Below, piece by piece: positions 1-12,375 of a DNA stretch of 64,000 nucleotides; within the stretch, counting starts at the first letter, position 1; every line of letters starts with the position of its first letter. The notes under the pieces were generated by a model, which was not told where the DNA came from, did no database searches, and saw only the letters and a program-made list of their open reading frames with translations. A program made the position numbers and the translations under genes. The DNA comes from Betaproteobacteria bacterium (GTDB lineage: Bacteria; Pseudomonadota; Gammaproteobacteria; Burkholderiales; Rhodocyclaceae), in assembly GCA_016703785.1 (NCBI GenBank), contig JADJBM010000013.1:114788-178787 (forward strand), in the 5' to 3' direction.

Positions 1-2
1 AG

Positions 3-1055
3 CAGGGCTGGAAGGTCGTCGGCCTGTTCATGAAGAACTGGGAGGACGATGACGACGCGGAATACTGTTCCTCTCGCCAGGACCTGATCGATGTCGCTGC
101 CGTTTGCGACATTCTGGGCGTCGAGCTGGAGGTGGTGAACTTCTCCGCCGAGTACAAGGAGCGGGTGTTCGCCGAGTTCCTGCGCGAGTACAAGGCCGGC
201 CGCACGCCGAATCCCGACGTGCTGTGCAATGCCGAGATCAAGTTCAAGGCCTTTCTCGACCACGCCCTGGCGCTCGGCGCCGAGAAGATCGCCACCGGCC
301 ACTATGCGCAGGTGCGCGAGGTGCCGACCGAGATGGGCAGCGAGTTCCAGCTGCTCAAGGCCGAGGACGGCACCAAGGACCAGAGCTACTTCCTGTATCG
401 CCTCAACCAGGCGCAGCTGTCGAAGACGCTGTTTCCGCTCGGCCAGACGTACAAGCGCGAGGTGCGCAAGCTGGCGCAGCAGGCCGGCCTGCCGAATTTC
501 GCCAAGAAGGACTCGACCGGCATCTGCTTCATCGGCGAGCGGCCCTTCAAGGAATTCCTCGAACGCTACATTCCGCGCCAGCCCGGCGAAATCCGCACGC
601 TGGACGGCGGCAAGGTGGTGGGCGAGCATCATGGACTGATGTACCACACGCTGGGACAGCGCAAGGGCCTCGGCATTGGTGGCATCGCCGGGGGCGATGG
701 GAGCGGCCACAAGGGCGGGGACAGGGACGGCGAACACGACGCCTGGTACGTGGCGGGCAAGGATATGGAAAAGAACATCCTCTACGTCGTGCAGGGCCAC
801 GAGCACCCGGCGCTGCTGGCGGATCGCCTGAAGGCCATCGACCTGACCTGGGTGAACGGCAGATTGCCGCACACGCACTGGGTCTACACTGCAAAGACGC
901 GCTATCGCCAGCCGGATGCACCGTGCGAGGTAGAAACGGTGAGCGCCGAGCGCTGCGAGGTGATCTTCGCCCAGCCGCAATGGGCGGTGACGCCGGGCCA
1001 GAGCGTGGTGCTCTACGATTCGAAGGTGTGCCTGGGCGGCGGCGTGATCGAATAG
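3..1055 (+). CDS. mnmA: tRNA-specific 2-thiouridylase MnmA (5' truncated by window edge)
   Basis: MnmA uses ATP and sulfur relayed from cysteine to thiolate U34 of tRNAs for Lys, Glu and Gln in the cytoplasm. The reading frame is open from base 3, and the N-terminal PP-loop with the initiator codon lies outside the window. Visible are the GLFMKNW segment that follows the PP-loop, the first catalytic cysteine in NPDVLCN, the tRNA-binding DQSYFL motif and the second catalytic cysteine in STGICFIG. The C-terminal barrel carries a glycine/aspartate-rich insertion (about [20 protein letters not shown]) just before the WYVAGKD motif, longer than I recall for typical MnmA. The gene stands alone; the next gene is convergent. 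Confidence 0.95.
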   Translation, partial: QGWKVVGLFMKNWEDDDDAEYCSSRQDLIDVAAVCDILGVELEVVNFSAEYKERVFAEFLREYKAGRTPNPDVLCNAEIKFKAFLDHALALGAEKIATGHYAQVREVPTEMGSEFQLLKAEDGTKDQSYFLYRLNQAQLSKTLFPLGQTYKREVRKLAQQAGLPNFAKKDSTGICFIGERPFKEFLERYIPRQPGEIRTLDGGKVVGEHHGLMYHTLGQRKGLGIGGIAGGDGSGHKGGDRDGEHDAWYVAGKDMEKNILYVVQGHEHPALLADRLKAIDLTWVNGRLPHTHWVYTAKTRYRQPDAPCEVETVSAERCEVIFAQPQWAVTPGQSVVLYDSKVCLGGGVIE

Positions 1056-1079
1056 CCGCCGTATTCTGGAAGCTGACTC

Positions 1080-1688
1080 TTATACCTTGGGAACGGTTTC
1101 GGCGAACGACGGCCGCGCCATCAGCTCGTCGTGGAGGCGCGCCAGGTTGGGATGCGTCTCGCGCCAGGCAATGTCGGGAAAGCGGAAATCCAGATAGCCC
1201 AGCGTGACGCCGAGGGCGATGTCGGCCAGAGAGAAGGCGTTGCCGCAGCACCAGGCCTGGTCGCCCAGTTCCTCCGCCATCATTTCCAGCGCACGGTCGA
1301 TTTTCTCCCGCTGCCGCGCGATCCACGTGGCGCTTTGCTCCACCTTGGAGCGCTTGGCCTCGAGGAAGGCCGCCACGGCGGCATCGAGCACCCCGTCGGC
1401 GAGCGCTTCCCAGCGCTTGACGCGAATGCGTCCGCGGCCTGAAGCCGGCAGCAGGCGATTGTTGGGCGTGACGCTGTCCAGATATTCGACGATAACGCGG
1501 GAATCGAACAGCGTGCTGTCGTCGTCGAGCACCAGCACCGGAACCTTGCCGAGCGGATTCAGATTCGGCACGCCGGTGTCCTCGCCCCAGGGATTGTCGA
1601 GCACGAGGTCGTAGTCAATCTTTTTTTCAGCGAGGACGATGCGCGCCTTGCGCGCATAGGGGCTTGTCAGGGAGGCGATAAGTTTCAT
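1080..1688 (-). CDS. Glutathione S-transferase family protein
   Basis: A 202-residue protein with an N-terminal thioredoxin-like domain (MKLIASLTSPYARKARIVLA) containing the cis-proline region GKVPVLVLDD and the DSRVIVEYLD glutathione-contact motif, followed by an all-helical C-terminal domain from about residue 85. It has a serine/tyrosine-type rather than a cysteine-type N-terminus. The start ATG at 1688 is chosen because the homologous N-terminus begins there, although the frame stays open upstream as antisense to purB. It is convergent with mnmA and divergent from purB. The physiological substrate cannot be told from sequence. Confidence 0.88.
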   Translation of the reverse strand: MKLIASLTSPYARKARIVLAEKKIDYDLVLDNPWGEDTGVPNLNPLGKVPVLVLDDDSTLFDSRVIVEYLDSVTPNNRLLPASGRGRIRVKRWEALADGVLDAAVAAFLEAKRSKVEQSATWIARQREKIDRALEMMAEELGDQAWCCGNAFSLADIALGVTLGYLDFRFPDIAWRETHPNLARLHDELMARPSFAETVPKV

Positions 1689-1744
1689 TTTGAGCCGCTG
1701 TTTTGAGTGCGCCGCGATTATATCATCGCGATCAGCCGCGACCG

Positions 1745-3188
<1,444 letters not shown>

Positions 3189-3190
3189 GC

Positions 3191-3505
3191 ATGGGTTTTG
3201 CCGAGAACCTGAAGAAAATGCCCGGCGTGGCCCACCTGGAGGCGATCCGCCTCCTCGATGGCGAGGAGGTCGTCGCCACCATCGAACACAAGTCCGGCCA
3301 GGTGGGGTCGTTGACCCTCTACAACCATCTGGCACAGATCTACGGCGCCATTACCCCGGATGCGGCGCGCGACGGCCTGGAGCTCTTCGCCGAGCATACT
3401 GAGGACGCCCGCGCCAACCCCGGCAAGCATCCCAATGTCGATCGTCTGCTGAAGCTGGTGGAGGAGGGACGGGCGTTGCGCGTCAAGCACGTGTTCTATT
3501 CCTGA
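3191..3505 (+). CDS. DUF2322 family protein
   Basis: A small 104-residue cytoplasmic protein (MGFAENLKKMPGVAHLEAIR...) with no signal peptide or membrane segment, matching what I remember of the uncharacterised DUF2322 family. Its ATG at 3191 follows the purB stop by 2 bp, with purine-rich sequence AAGAGGA upstream. It is followed by a hairpin terminator. No function is known to me. Location directly behind purB suggests co-expression, which does not prove a role in purine metabolism. Confidence 0.75.
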   Translation: MGFAENLKKMPGVAHLEAIRLLDGEEVVATIEHKSGQVGSLTLYNHLAQIYGAITPDAARDGLELFAEHTEDARANPGKHPNVDRLLKLVEEGRALRVKHVFYS

Positions 3506-3526
3506 GCGGGACGAGCGCCCAAGAAA

Positions 3527-3548
3527 AAGGCCCGCCTGGGCGGGCCTT
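3527..3548. terminator. Bidirectional hairpin terminator between purB operon and secF
   Basis: GGCCCGCC (3529-3536) pairs with GGCGGGCC (3539-3546), extended by AA/TT. An A-rich run precedes it (AAGAAAAAGG), giving a U-run for transcripts on the minus strand, so it can serve the convergent secDF operon as well as the DUF2322 gene. Confidence 0.7.
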
Positions 3549-3564
3549 CGCCGTCTTGTGGCGG

Positions 3565-3675
3565 CTGACTTTGGCTTCGGCCGCCGCTTCGCGGCTTAAC
3601 CTCGGTCATGCCCGAGGTTAGCCTTCGCCGAAAGTTGGCCGAAATTCGACTTGCCGCGTCGTAGCAACTGACTTT
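3565..3675. repeat. Intergenic dyad with 9-bp hairpin flanked by two CTGACTTT words
   Basis: The interval between the terminator and secF holds a perfect 9-bp hairpin, TAACCTCGG (3597-3605) with CCGAGGTTA (3612-3620). It is flanked by CTGACTTT at 3565-3572 and again at 3668-3675. The arms outside the hairpin are loosely complementary (GGCTTCGGCC on the left, GGCCGAAATTCG on the right). This resembles a REP-type or decayed small mobile element, but I recognise no family. Confidence 0.35.
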
Positions 3676-4605
3676 TCAAACGACGGCTTCTTCCTTGGGC
3701 TTCTGCGGCTTGATGAACTGCTCGCGCGAGACGCCGAGCCACATCACCAGCGGGCTCGCCACCAGCACCGATGAATAGATGCCGAAGAGGATGCCGATGG
3801 TCAGGGCCATGGCGAAGTAGTGCAGCACTTCGCCGCCGAAGATCAGCATCGACAGCACGGCCAGCTGCGTGCTGCCGTGGGTGATGATGGTGCGGCTGAT
3901 GGTGCGCGTGATGGCGTTGTCGATGACCTGAGGGATGGTCGCCTTGCGCATCTTCCTGATGTTCTCCCGCACGCGGTCGAACACCACCACCGACTCGTTT
4001 ACCGAATAGCCCAGCACCGCCAGCACGGCGGCCAGCACCGGCAGCGAGAATTCCCACTGGAAGAAGGCGAAGAAGCCGAGGATGATCACCACGTCGTGCA
4101 GGTTGGCGATGATGGCCGAGACGGCGAAGCGCCATTCGAAGCGCAGCGCCAGATAGATGATGATGCCGATCACCACCAGCAGCAGGGCGATGGCGCCGTT
4201 CTCGGCCAGTTCCCTGCCGACCTGCGGGCCGACGAATTCCACTCGCTTGAGCTCTGCGCCTGCCTCGGCCTGCTGTAGCACCCCCGTAACGCTGCTGCCC
4301 AGCGCGGCGGAGTCTTGCCCCGGCTTGAGCGGCATGCGGATCAGCACATCGCGGCTGCTGCCGAAGTTGACCACCTGGGTGTCGGTGTAGCCGGCCTTGG
4401 ACAGGGCATCGCGGATCTGCTGCGTGTCGGCGGCCTGGGGGTAGCTCATCTCGATCAGCGTGCCCCCGGTGAACTCGACGCTGAAGTTCAGGCCTCTGGT
4501 CGCGAGGAAGACCACTGCGGCCAGGAAGGTGATCAGCGAGATGACGTTGAACACCAGCGCATGGCGCATGAAGGGGATGTCTTTCTTGATTTTGAAGAAT
4601 TCCAT
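3676..4605 (-). CDS. secF: Protein translocase subunit SecF
   Basis: SecF (309 aa) forms with SecD the inner-membrane complex that uses the proton motive force to pull secreted proteins through SecYEG. The N-terminal membrane helix (about residues 17-37), the periplasmic region starting GLNFSVEFTGG, and five C-terminal helices from about residue 130 are visible, with the conserved LGYSVNESVVVFDRVREN loop. The gene starts 11 bp after secD and is the last gene of the queA-tgt-yajC-secD-secF operon. Confidence 0.96.
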   Translation of the reverse strand: MEFFKIKKDIPFMRHALVFNVISLITFLAAVVFLATRGLNFSVEFTGGTLIEMSYPQAADTQQIRDALSKAGYTDTQVVNFGSSRDVLIRMPLKPGQDSAALGSSVTGVLQQAEAGAELKRVEFVGPQVGRELAENGAIALLLVVIGIIIYLALRFEWRFAVSAIIANLHDVVIILGFFAFFQWEFSLPVLAAVLAVLGYSVNESVVVFDRVRENIRKMRKATIPQVIDNAITRTISRTIITHGSTQLAVLSMLIFGGEVLHYFAMALTIGILFGIYSSVLVASPLVMWLGVSREQFIKPQKPKEEAVV

Positions 4606-4616
4606 GGCCTATTCCT

Positions 4617-6479
4617 TCACTTCCATGACACGTTGCCGATCGCCAGCGTGGCCAGCTTGCGCCGGCCGCCGTAGACCAGGTTGACGATGCCGCGCGAGAC
4701 CACCACGGCGCTGAACATCGAGGTGAGGATGCCGAGGCAATGCACCACGGCGAAGCCGCGCACCGGGCCGGAGCCGAAGATCAGCAGCGCCAGGCCGGCG
4801 ATGAGCGAGGTGACGTTCGAGTCGAGAATGGTGCCGAAGGCGCGCTCGTAGCCGGCGGTGATGGCCGCCTGCGGCGTGACCCCGTTGCGCAGTTCCTCGC
4901 GGATGCGCTCGTTGATCAGCACGTTGGCGTCGATGGCCATGCCTAGCGTGAGCGCGATGGCGGCAATCCCCGGCAGCGTCAGCGTCGCCTGCAGCATGGA
5001 CAGCAACGCTATCAGCAGCAGCAGGTTGGTGGATAGCGCCACTACCGAGATCAGCCCGAACAGCAGGTAATAGATCGTCATGAAGACGGCGATGGCGGCG
5101 AATCCATACAGCGTGGAGTTGAAGCCGCGTTCGATGTTCTCGGCGCCCAGGCTCGGACCGATGGTGCGCTCCTCGATGATTTCCATCGGTGCGGCAAGGC
5201 TGCCCGCGCGCAGCAGCAGGGCGACGTCGTTGGCCTCCACGGTGCTCATGCGGCCGGAAATCTGCACTCGGCCGCCGCCGATCTCCGTGCGGATCACCGG
5301 GGCCGTGATGACCTCGCCCTTGCCCTTCTCGATGAGCAGGATGGCCATGCGCCGGCCGACGTTTTCCCGCGTGACGTCCTTGAAGATGCGCGCGCCGGCC
5401 GAATCGAGCGTGAGGTGCACCGCCGGCTCTTGCGTCTGGTTGTCGAAACCGGGCTGGGCGTCGGTGAGGCGGTCGCCGGTGAGGACGACCTGTTTTTTCA
5501 CGAGCAGCGGCCCCCCGCTGCGCTCGACGTAGTATTCCGTGCCGACGGGGGGCTGGCCCTTGGCGGCTTCATCCATAATTGCCGGGTTCTGGCTGTTTTC
5601 GTCGTCTACCAGGCGCACTTCCAGGGTGGCGGTACGTCCAAGGATGTCCTTCGCCTTGGCCGTGTCCTGCACGCCGGGCAGTTGTACGACGATGCGGTCG
5701 GCACCTTGCTGCTGGATCACCGGCTCGGCGACGCCGAGTTCGTTGATGCGGTTGTGCAGGGTGGTAATGTTCTGCTTGAGGGCGAATTCCTGGATGCGTT
5801 TCTGCGCTTCCGGCTTGAGCGTGGCGGTCAGCTTGAAGTCCGCGCCATCCTGGACTTCGGTCAGAAGCAGGTCGGGCTGGCTGGTCTCGATGGCGGCACG
5901 CGCCTTGTTGCGGGTGTCGGCATCGCGGAAGCGGATGGCCAGCAGGTCGCGCTCGCGTACGATGCCGGCGTGGCGCACGTTCTTGTCGCGCAGCATGGAG
6001 CGCAGATCGGCGGAGGTTGAGTCGAGTCGCTTGCTCAACGCTCCCTTCATGTCGACCTGCAGGAGGAAATGCACGCCGCCGCGCAGGTCCAGCCCGAGGT
6101 ACATGGGTTGTGCGTGCAGCGATGTCAGCCAAGCCGGCGAACGGGACAGCAGGTTGAGTGCCACCACGTAGGAGGCGTTTTCAGGATCCGGATTCAGCGC
6201 GCGCTCGATGATGTCCTTGGCCTTGAGCTGCGTTTCGGCGTCGCTGAAACGCGCGCGCACGCTGTTCTGGTCGACGAAGATGCCGCTGTGGGCGATGCCC
6301 GCCGCCTTGAGCGTCTCCTCGACACGGCCGAATGTCTTCATGTCGACCTTGATGGCCGTCTTGATGCTGGAGACCTGCACTGCCGGCGCCTCCCCATAGA
6401 AATTGGGCAGCGTGTAGAGCAGTCCGAGGGCCATCGCCGCAGCGATGAGGAGGTACTTCCAGAGCGGGTAACGGTTCAT
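4617..6479 (-). CDS. secD: Protein translocase subunit SecD
   Basis: SecD (620 aa, normal length) has an N-terminal membrane helix (about residues 7-26), the large periplasmic P1 domain with the hallmark LGLDLRGGVHFLLQVDM, and five C-terminal helices containing GMAIDANVLINERIREEL, the signature of the SecD/RND fold. It works with SecF in proton-driven late translocation. It lies 49 bp downstream of yajC in the canonical order. Confidence 0.97.
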   Translation of the reverse strand: MNRYPLWKYLLIAAAMALGLLYTLPNFYGEAPAVQVSSIKTAIKVDMKTFGRVEETLKAAGIAHSGIFVDQNSVRARFSDAETQLKAKDIIERALNPDPENASYVVALNLLSRSPAWLTSLHAQPMYLGLDLRGGVHFLLQVDMKGALSKRLDSTSADLRSMLRDKNVRHAGIVRERDLLAIRFRDADTRNKARAAIETSQPDLLLTEVQDGADFKLTATLKPEAQKRIQEFALKQNITTLHNRINELGVAEPVIQQQGADRIVVQLPGVQDTAKAKDILGRTATLEVRLVDDENSQNPAIMDEAAKGQPPVGTEYYVERSGGPLLVKKQVVLTGDRLTDAQPGFDNQTQEPAVHLTLDSAGARIFKDVTRENVGRRMAILLIEKGKGEVITAPVIRTEIGGGRVQISGRMSTVEANDVALLLRAGSLAAPMEIIEERTIGPSLGAENIERGFNSTLYGFAAIAVFMTIYYLLFGLISVVALSTNLLLLIALLSMLQATLTLPGIAAIALTLGMAIDANVLINERIREELRNGVTPQAAITAGYERAFGTILDSNVTSLIAGLALLIFGSGPVRGFAVVHCLGILTSMFSAVVVSRGIVNLVYGGRRKLATLAIGNVSWK

Positions 6480-6528
6480 GTCTCGGTGCGGGGCGGCTCG
6501 ACCGCCCCGGTGTGAAGCGTGAAAGGAA

Positions 6529-6861
6529 TCAGAGCGACTTCAAGGTGCCCTTGGGCAGGACCGCCGTGATGGCATTCTTCTGCACCGCGATCTCGACATT
6601 TTCGGCGATCTCGACACTAATATAGGTCTCACCCATCTTGGTGATGCGACCGGCAATGCCGCCGTTGGTCAGCACCTCGTCGCCCTTCTGCATGGCTTCC
6701 ACCATCGCCTTGTGTTCCTTGGCGCGTTTCATCTGCGGGCGGATCATGAGGAACCACAGGACGACGAACATCAGGATGATGGGCAGCATGCCCATCAGCC
6801 CGCCGGTCGGGTCGCCACCGGCTGCAGGCGCAGCTTGCGCCCAGGCATTGGAAATCAGCAC
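6529..6861 (-). CDS. yajC: Sec translocon accessory protein YajC
   Basis: A 110-residue single-span inner-membrane protein: a short periplasmic N-terminus (MLISNAWAQAAPAAGG), one membrane helix (MLPIILMFVVLWFLMIRPQ), then a cytoplasmic KOW-like domain with VLTNGGIAGRI. YajC binds SecDF and the holo-translocon. It sits between tgt and secD as in most proteobacteria. Confidence 0.95.
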   Translation of the reverse strand: MLISNAWAQAAPAAGGDPTGGLMGMLPIILMFVVLWFLMIRPQMKRAKEHKAMVEAMQKGDEVLTNGGIAGRITKMGETYISVEIAENVEIAVQKNAITAVLPKGTLKSL

Positions 6862-6923
6862 GTTTGTCTCCGTGAAGGAATTGAAAAACCGCGAAATTAT
6901 AACAGCTTGGCCATGGCGCCCGC

Positions 6924-9052
<2,129 letters not shown>

Positions 9053-9126
9053 ATTTGTTTGATTCCGGGGCGCCGGATGCGGGATAATGCCGGCTCTTCG
9101 CGGCCCGCTATTTTACGCGGGCTCAC

Positions 9127-9202
9127 GCCAGGATGTCGGAATTGGCAGGCGCAGCAGGGGCCGGAGCCAAAATCCGACACCGACAGTAAGTAGGGCATCC
9201 CT
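9127..9202 (+). pseudogene. Degenerate tRNA-Leu copy directly upstream of the intact tRNA-Leu
   Basis: The bases from 9127 copy the intact tRNA that starts at 9203. GCCAGGATGTCGGAATTGG corresponds to GCCGGGATGGCGGAATTGG, then CAGGCGCAGC to TAGACGCAGC, then, after about seven extra bases, an anticodon-arm remnant CGGA-GCCAAAA-TCCG with CAA at the anticodon position. The variable arm, T arm and 3' acceptor strand are not recognisable. I read it as a decayed tandem duplicate that cannot make a functional tRNA. Confidence 0.6.
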
Positions 9203-9289
9203 GCCGGGATGGCGGAATTGGTAGACGCAGCGGACTCAAAATCCGCCGGTGGCAACACCGTGGGGGTTCGATTCCCCCTCCCGGCACCA
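9203..9289 (+). tRNA. tRNA-Leu (anticodon CAA)
   Basis: An 87-nt cloverleaf. The acceptor stem is GCCGGGA (9203-9209) with TCCCGGC (9279-9285), followed by a genomically encoded ACCA. The anticodon stem-loop GCGGA-CTCAAAA-TCCGC gives anticodon CAA, reading UUG. The long class II variable arm (GGTGGCAACACC) and the T arm GGGGGTTCGATTCCCCC confirm leucine. Confidence 0.97.
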
Positions 9290-9348
9290 TCCTTTAGACA
9301 TGGAGAGACCATTCAGTGAGTGGCTTTTGGTCGGGAGTGGCTGTAAGT

Positions 9349-9415
9349 TTGATAATAATCAAGGAAGCAGGCCTGTAATAGGCAGAATCTTGCGTCAGCA
9401 CAAAAACCGTATAAT
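9349..9415 (+). promoter_or_regulatory. FNR/DNR-type box and -10 element upstream of nirS1
   Basis: TTGAT-AATA-ATCAA (9349-9362) is a perfect match to the FNR-family consensus. TATAAT at 9410-9415 would place transcription start near 9422, with the box centred about 66 bp upstream, a class I-like rather than class II position. The leader is about 40 nt and carries a GAGGGAG ribosome-binding site before the ATG. Confidence 0.7.
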
Positions 9416-9463
9416 TTTTGGGCTCTTTCCATTTACTGGGTTCTTCGTTGAGGGAGAAAACAC

Positions 9464-11185
9464 ATGCAGAAACGTAATTCGATTACCGGTTCCCTGCGCT
9501 TGGCGGCCTTGCCGATGGCGCTGGCCGGGCTATTCAATGTTGCCAACGCCCAGCAGGCCCCTGCTGCTGCCCCCACTGCTGCGGGTTCTGCCATGACGGC
9601 GGAAGAGAAGGCGCTCGGGAAGAAAATCTATTTCGAGCGTTGCGCAGGCTGCCACGGCGTGCTGCGCAAGGGTGCCACGGGCAAGAACCTGGAGCCGGCC
9701 TGGAGCAAGAAGGACAAGGACGGCAAGGAGACCTCGGGCGGCACGCTGAAGCTCGGCACCGACCGTCTGGCGAAGATCATCGCCCTGGGTACCGAAGGCG
9801 GGATGGTGAACTACGACGACATCCTGACCAAGGAAGAAATCAATGTCATGGCGCGCTACATCCAGAACGTGCCGGATATCCCCCCGGAGTTCAGCCTGAA
9901 GGACATGCAGGATTCCTGGAAGCTCATCGTGCCGGTCGACCAGCGCCCCAAGAAGCAGATGAACAAGGTCAACCTGAAGAACATCTTCGCCACCACCCTG
10001 CGTGACACGGGCGAACTGGCCTTGATCGACGGCGACACCAAGCAGATCTGGCAGATTCTCAAGACTGGCTACGCGGTGCACATTTCCCGCCTGTCGCTTT
10101 CCGGCCGCTACGTCTATACGGTCGGCCGCGACGGATTGGTCACCCTGATCGATCTCTGGTTCGAGAAGCCCACCACGGTTGCCACCATCAAGATCGGCTC
10201 CGACGCCCGTTCGGTGGATACGTCCAAGTTCAAGGGCTACGAGGACAAGTACCTGGTCGGCGGCTCCTACTGGCCGCCCCAGTACTCGATCATGGAAGGC
10301 GACACGCTGAAGCCGCTCAAGGTCGTGTCGACCCGTGGCATGACGGTGGATGGGGAATACCACCCCGAGCCGCGTGTGGCCTCGATCGTGTCGTCGCACA
10401 TCAAGCCAGAGTGGGTCATCAACGTCAAGGAAACCGGCATGATTCTGCTGGTGGACTACAGTGACATCCACAACCTGAAGACCACCACCATCAATTCCGC
10501 CAAGTTCCTCCATGACGGCGGCTGGGATGCCTCCAAGCGCTATTTCCTCGTTGCGGCGAATGCCTCCCACAAGGTGGCGGCGGTCGACACCAAGACCGGC
10601 AAGCTGGCCGCCCTGGTGGACACCAAGAAGATCCCGCACCCGGGCCGTGGTGCCAACTTCATGCATCCGAAGTACGGCCCCGTCTGGGCGACCGGCCACT
10701 TGGGCGATGCGGTGATTTCGGTGATTTCGACGCCCTCCGACAAGAAGGAGCACGCCAAGTACAAGCAGTACAACTGGAAAGTGGTCGAGGAACTGAAGAC
10801 CCCGGGCGCCGGCAACTTGTTCGTCAAGACGCATCCGAAGTCGAAGCATCTTTGGACCGACATGCCGATGAACCCCGAGCGTGAAAACGCCGAGACCAAC
10901 ATGGTGTTCGACTTGACCGACCTGTCGAAGCCGCCAGTGCGGATCGACGTTGCCAAGGACTCCGGCCTGCCGGTGACCAAGGCGTTGCGTCGCGCGGTGC
11001 ATCAGGAGTTCAGCCAGGACGGCACTGAGGTCTGGATCTCCCTGTGGGGCGGCAAGACCGACCAGTCGGCCATCGTGGTTTACGACGACAAGACCCTGAA
11101 GGTCAAGAAGGTGATCACCGATCCGAAGATGATCACCCCGACCGGCAAGTTCAACGTCTATAACACGGTGCACGACATTTACTGA
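9464..11185 (+). CDS. nirS: Cytochrome cd1 nitrite reductase, copy 1
   Basis: The periplasmic NirS reduces nitrite to NO. The 573-aa precursor has a signal peptide (cleavage near ANA-QQ, residue 29), a cytochrome c domain with CAGCH at 60-64 and the methionine ligand region EGGMVNYDD, then the eight-bladed heme d1 propeller. The d1 proximal histidine is H206 (GYAVHISR); the active-site histidines are in SSHIKPEW and KFLHDGGWD. Compared with copy 2 it lacks the classical [10 protein letters not shown] loop and has an extra stretch around TPSDKKEHAKYKQYNW. It has its own FNR box and its own terminator, so it is a monocistronic unit. Confidence 0.95.
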   Translation: MQKRNSITGSLRLAALPMALAGLFNVANAQQAPAAAPTAAGSAMTAEEKALGKKIYFERCAGCHGVLRKGATGKNLEPAWSKKDKDGKETSGGTLKLGTDRLAKIIALGTEGGMVNYDDILTKEEINVMARYIQNVPDIPPEFSLKDMQDSWKLIVPVDQRPKKQMNKVNLKNIFATTLRDTGELALIDGDTKQIWQILKTGYAVHISRLSLSGRYVYTVGRDGLVTLIDLWFEKPTTVATIKIGSDARSVDTSKFKGYEDKYLVGGSYWPPQYSIMEGDTLKPLKVVSTRGMTVDGEYHPEPRVASIVSSHIKPEWVINVKETGMILLVDYSDIHNLKTTTINSAKFLHDGGWDASKRYFLVAANASHKVAAVDTKTGKLAALVDTKKIPHPGRGANFMHPKYGPVWATGHLGDAVISVISTPSDKKEHAKYKQYNWKVVEELKTPGAGNLFVKTHPKSKHLWTDMPMNPERENAETNMVFDLTDLSKPPVRIDVAKDSGLPVTKALRRAVHQEFSQDGTEVWISLWGGKTDQSAIVVYDDKTLKVKKVITDPKMITPTGKFNVYNTVHDIY

Positions 11186-11208
11186 TCGTTGCTGACAGCA
11201 GAACAACT

Positions 11209-11237
11209 CGGGGGCCTAGCGCCCCCGGGTTTTTTTC
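11209..11237 (+). terminator. Rho-independent terminator of nirS1
   Basis: CGGGGGC (11209-11215), loop CTAGC, GCCCCCG (11221-11227), followed by GG and eight T residues. Confidence 0.9.
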
Positions 11238-11376
11238 CAGGCGGGTTAATCCAGTTCCGCTGAACCTGACTCAAGAACCTCAAGTATTGGCCCCCGCCCG
11301 TCCACCTACAGACGGATTTGTGCGTTAATACTTCCAATTGGTAGCATGGTCTCAACCTAGACTTAAGGAGCTTTCC

Positions 11377-12240
11377 ATGAAACAACTCGTTACCGCTTCA
11401 GCCGTGGGATTGATTGTGGCCTTTGGCGCAGGCGGCGCGATGGCTGCGCCGGACTGGAGCAAGGCGCCCGGCAAGAAGATCACCGTGTTCTATCCTGGCG
11501 TGTCGCCCATCGAGTGGATCACCAAGGGCACCGAGCATGGGGGTGCGCGTGGACTGAAAAAGGGCGAATCCTGTGCTGCCTGCCACGAGGAGGAGGCGGC
11601 GGACATGGGCAAGAAGATGGCGACTGGCCAGAAGATCGAGCCGAAGCCCATCAAGGGCAAGGCCGGTTCGATCCCCGTCACGGTGCAGGCTGCCCATGAT
11701 GGGGCCAATCTCTACTTGCGTTTTTCTTGGAAGCAGCCAGCTGGCGGCGCCGACAAGATGGACAAGGATAACCAGGTCAAGTTGACCGTGCTAATGGATG
11801 ACAACAAGGTCGAGCGTGCCAACCTGTCTGGATGCTGGGAAAGCTGCCATGGCGATGCCCGCACCATGCCCGATGCCAAGGACGACAAGAAAACCAAGTA
11901 CATCAAGGACGGTAGCCTGGCCAGCGGCAAGTTCTACGACCTGATCCAGTGGACCAGCAAGGGCGCCAAGCACGACGGCTACGTCGCCGACAAGCGCGTC
12001 ATGGAGGGCGGCAAGGCCCTGGTTGACGCCAAGGGCGAGAAGAAAGGCGACGAATGGGTTGTGGTCTTTACGCGCAAGCTGACTGGCGGCGAGGGTGACA
12101 TTGCCATGGCGGCCGGCAAGAGCTACAACATCGGCTTTGCCATTCATGACGACCATGCCAGCGGCCGTTTCCACCATGTCTCGCTCAACTATACGTTGGG
12201 CATCGACGCCAAGGCGGACATCACAGCCGGGAAGCAGTAA
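11377..12240 (+). CDS. Periplasmic diheme cytochrome c with ethylbenzene-dehydrogenase-type heme domain
   Basis: A 287-aa precursor starting at the ATG behind AAGGAG. The signal peptide is MKQLVTASAVGLIVAFGAGGAMA. One canonical heme site, CAACH (66-70), lies in the N-terminal region. The rest looks like the cytochrome c-552/DMSO-reductase-like heme-binding (EB_dh) fold: VTVQAAHDGANLYLRFSWKQ, then an unusual CX3CH site CWESCH (153-158), ending with AIHDDHASGRFHHVSLNYTLG. It lies between nirS1 and a cupredoxin, which suggests a periplasmic electron carrier for nitrite reduction; that role is inference. Confidence 0.7.
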   Translation: MKQLVTASAVGLIVAFGAGGAMAAPDWSKAPGKKITVFYPGVSPIEWITKGTEHGGARGLKKGESCAACHEEEAADMGKKMATGQKIEPKPIKGKAGSIPVTVQAAHDGANLYLRFSWKQPAGGADKMDKDNQVKLTVLMDDNKVERANLSGCWESCHGDARTMPDAKDDKKTKYIKDGSLASGKFYDLIQWTSKGAKHDGYVADKRVMEGGKALVDAKGEKKGDEWVVVFTRKLTGGEGDIAMAAGKSYNIGFAIHDDHASGRFHHVSLNYTLGIDAKADITAGKQ

Positions 12241-12287
12241 CGGAGAGAATTCGCGGGAACCAATTTCCCGCGGATGAATCTGGTTGT

Positions 12288-12321
12288 GCACGAGGAGCAG
12301 ACATCTGCTCCTCGTGCTTTT
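12288..12321 (+). terminator. Terminator after the diheme cytochrome gene
   Basis: A 13-bp perfect stem GCACGAGGAGCAG (12288-12300), loop ACAT, CTGCTCCTCGTGC (12305-12317), then TTTT. A second smaller hairpin, CGCGGGAA/TTCCCGCG, precedes it at 12252-12272. Confidence 0.85.
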
Positions 12322-12375
12322 CCGGACCTCCCTGGCAGGGCAGGACGTTGTACAGATAGCTTAGGAGGAATGATC

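Noticed and set aside
9127..9289. Integrated genomic island with att sites at the tRNA-Leu
   Set aside because: No integrase gene and no matching direct repeat of the tRNA 3' end were seen in the window; decay of a tandem duplicate explains the sequence.
9530..11206. Long minus-strand open frame opposite nirS1 (also one opposite nirS2 and one opposite nirN)
   Set aside because: Frames mirror the codon structure of strongly supported sense genes and show no motif or ribosome-binding site.
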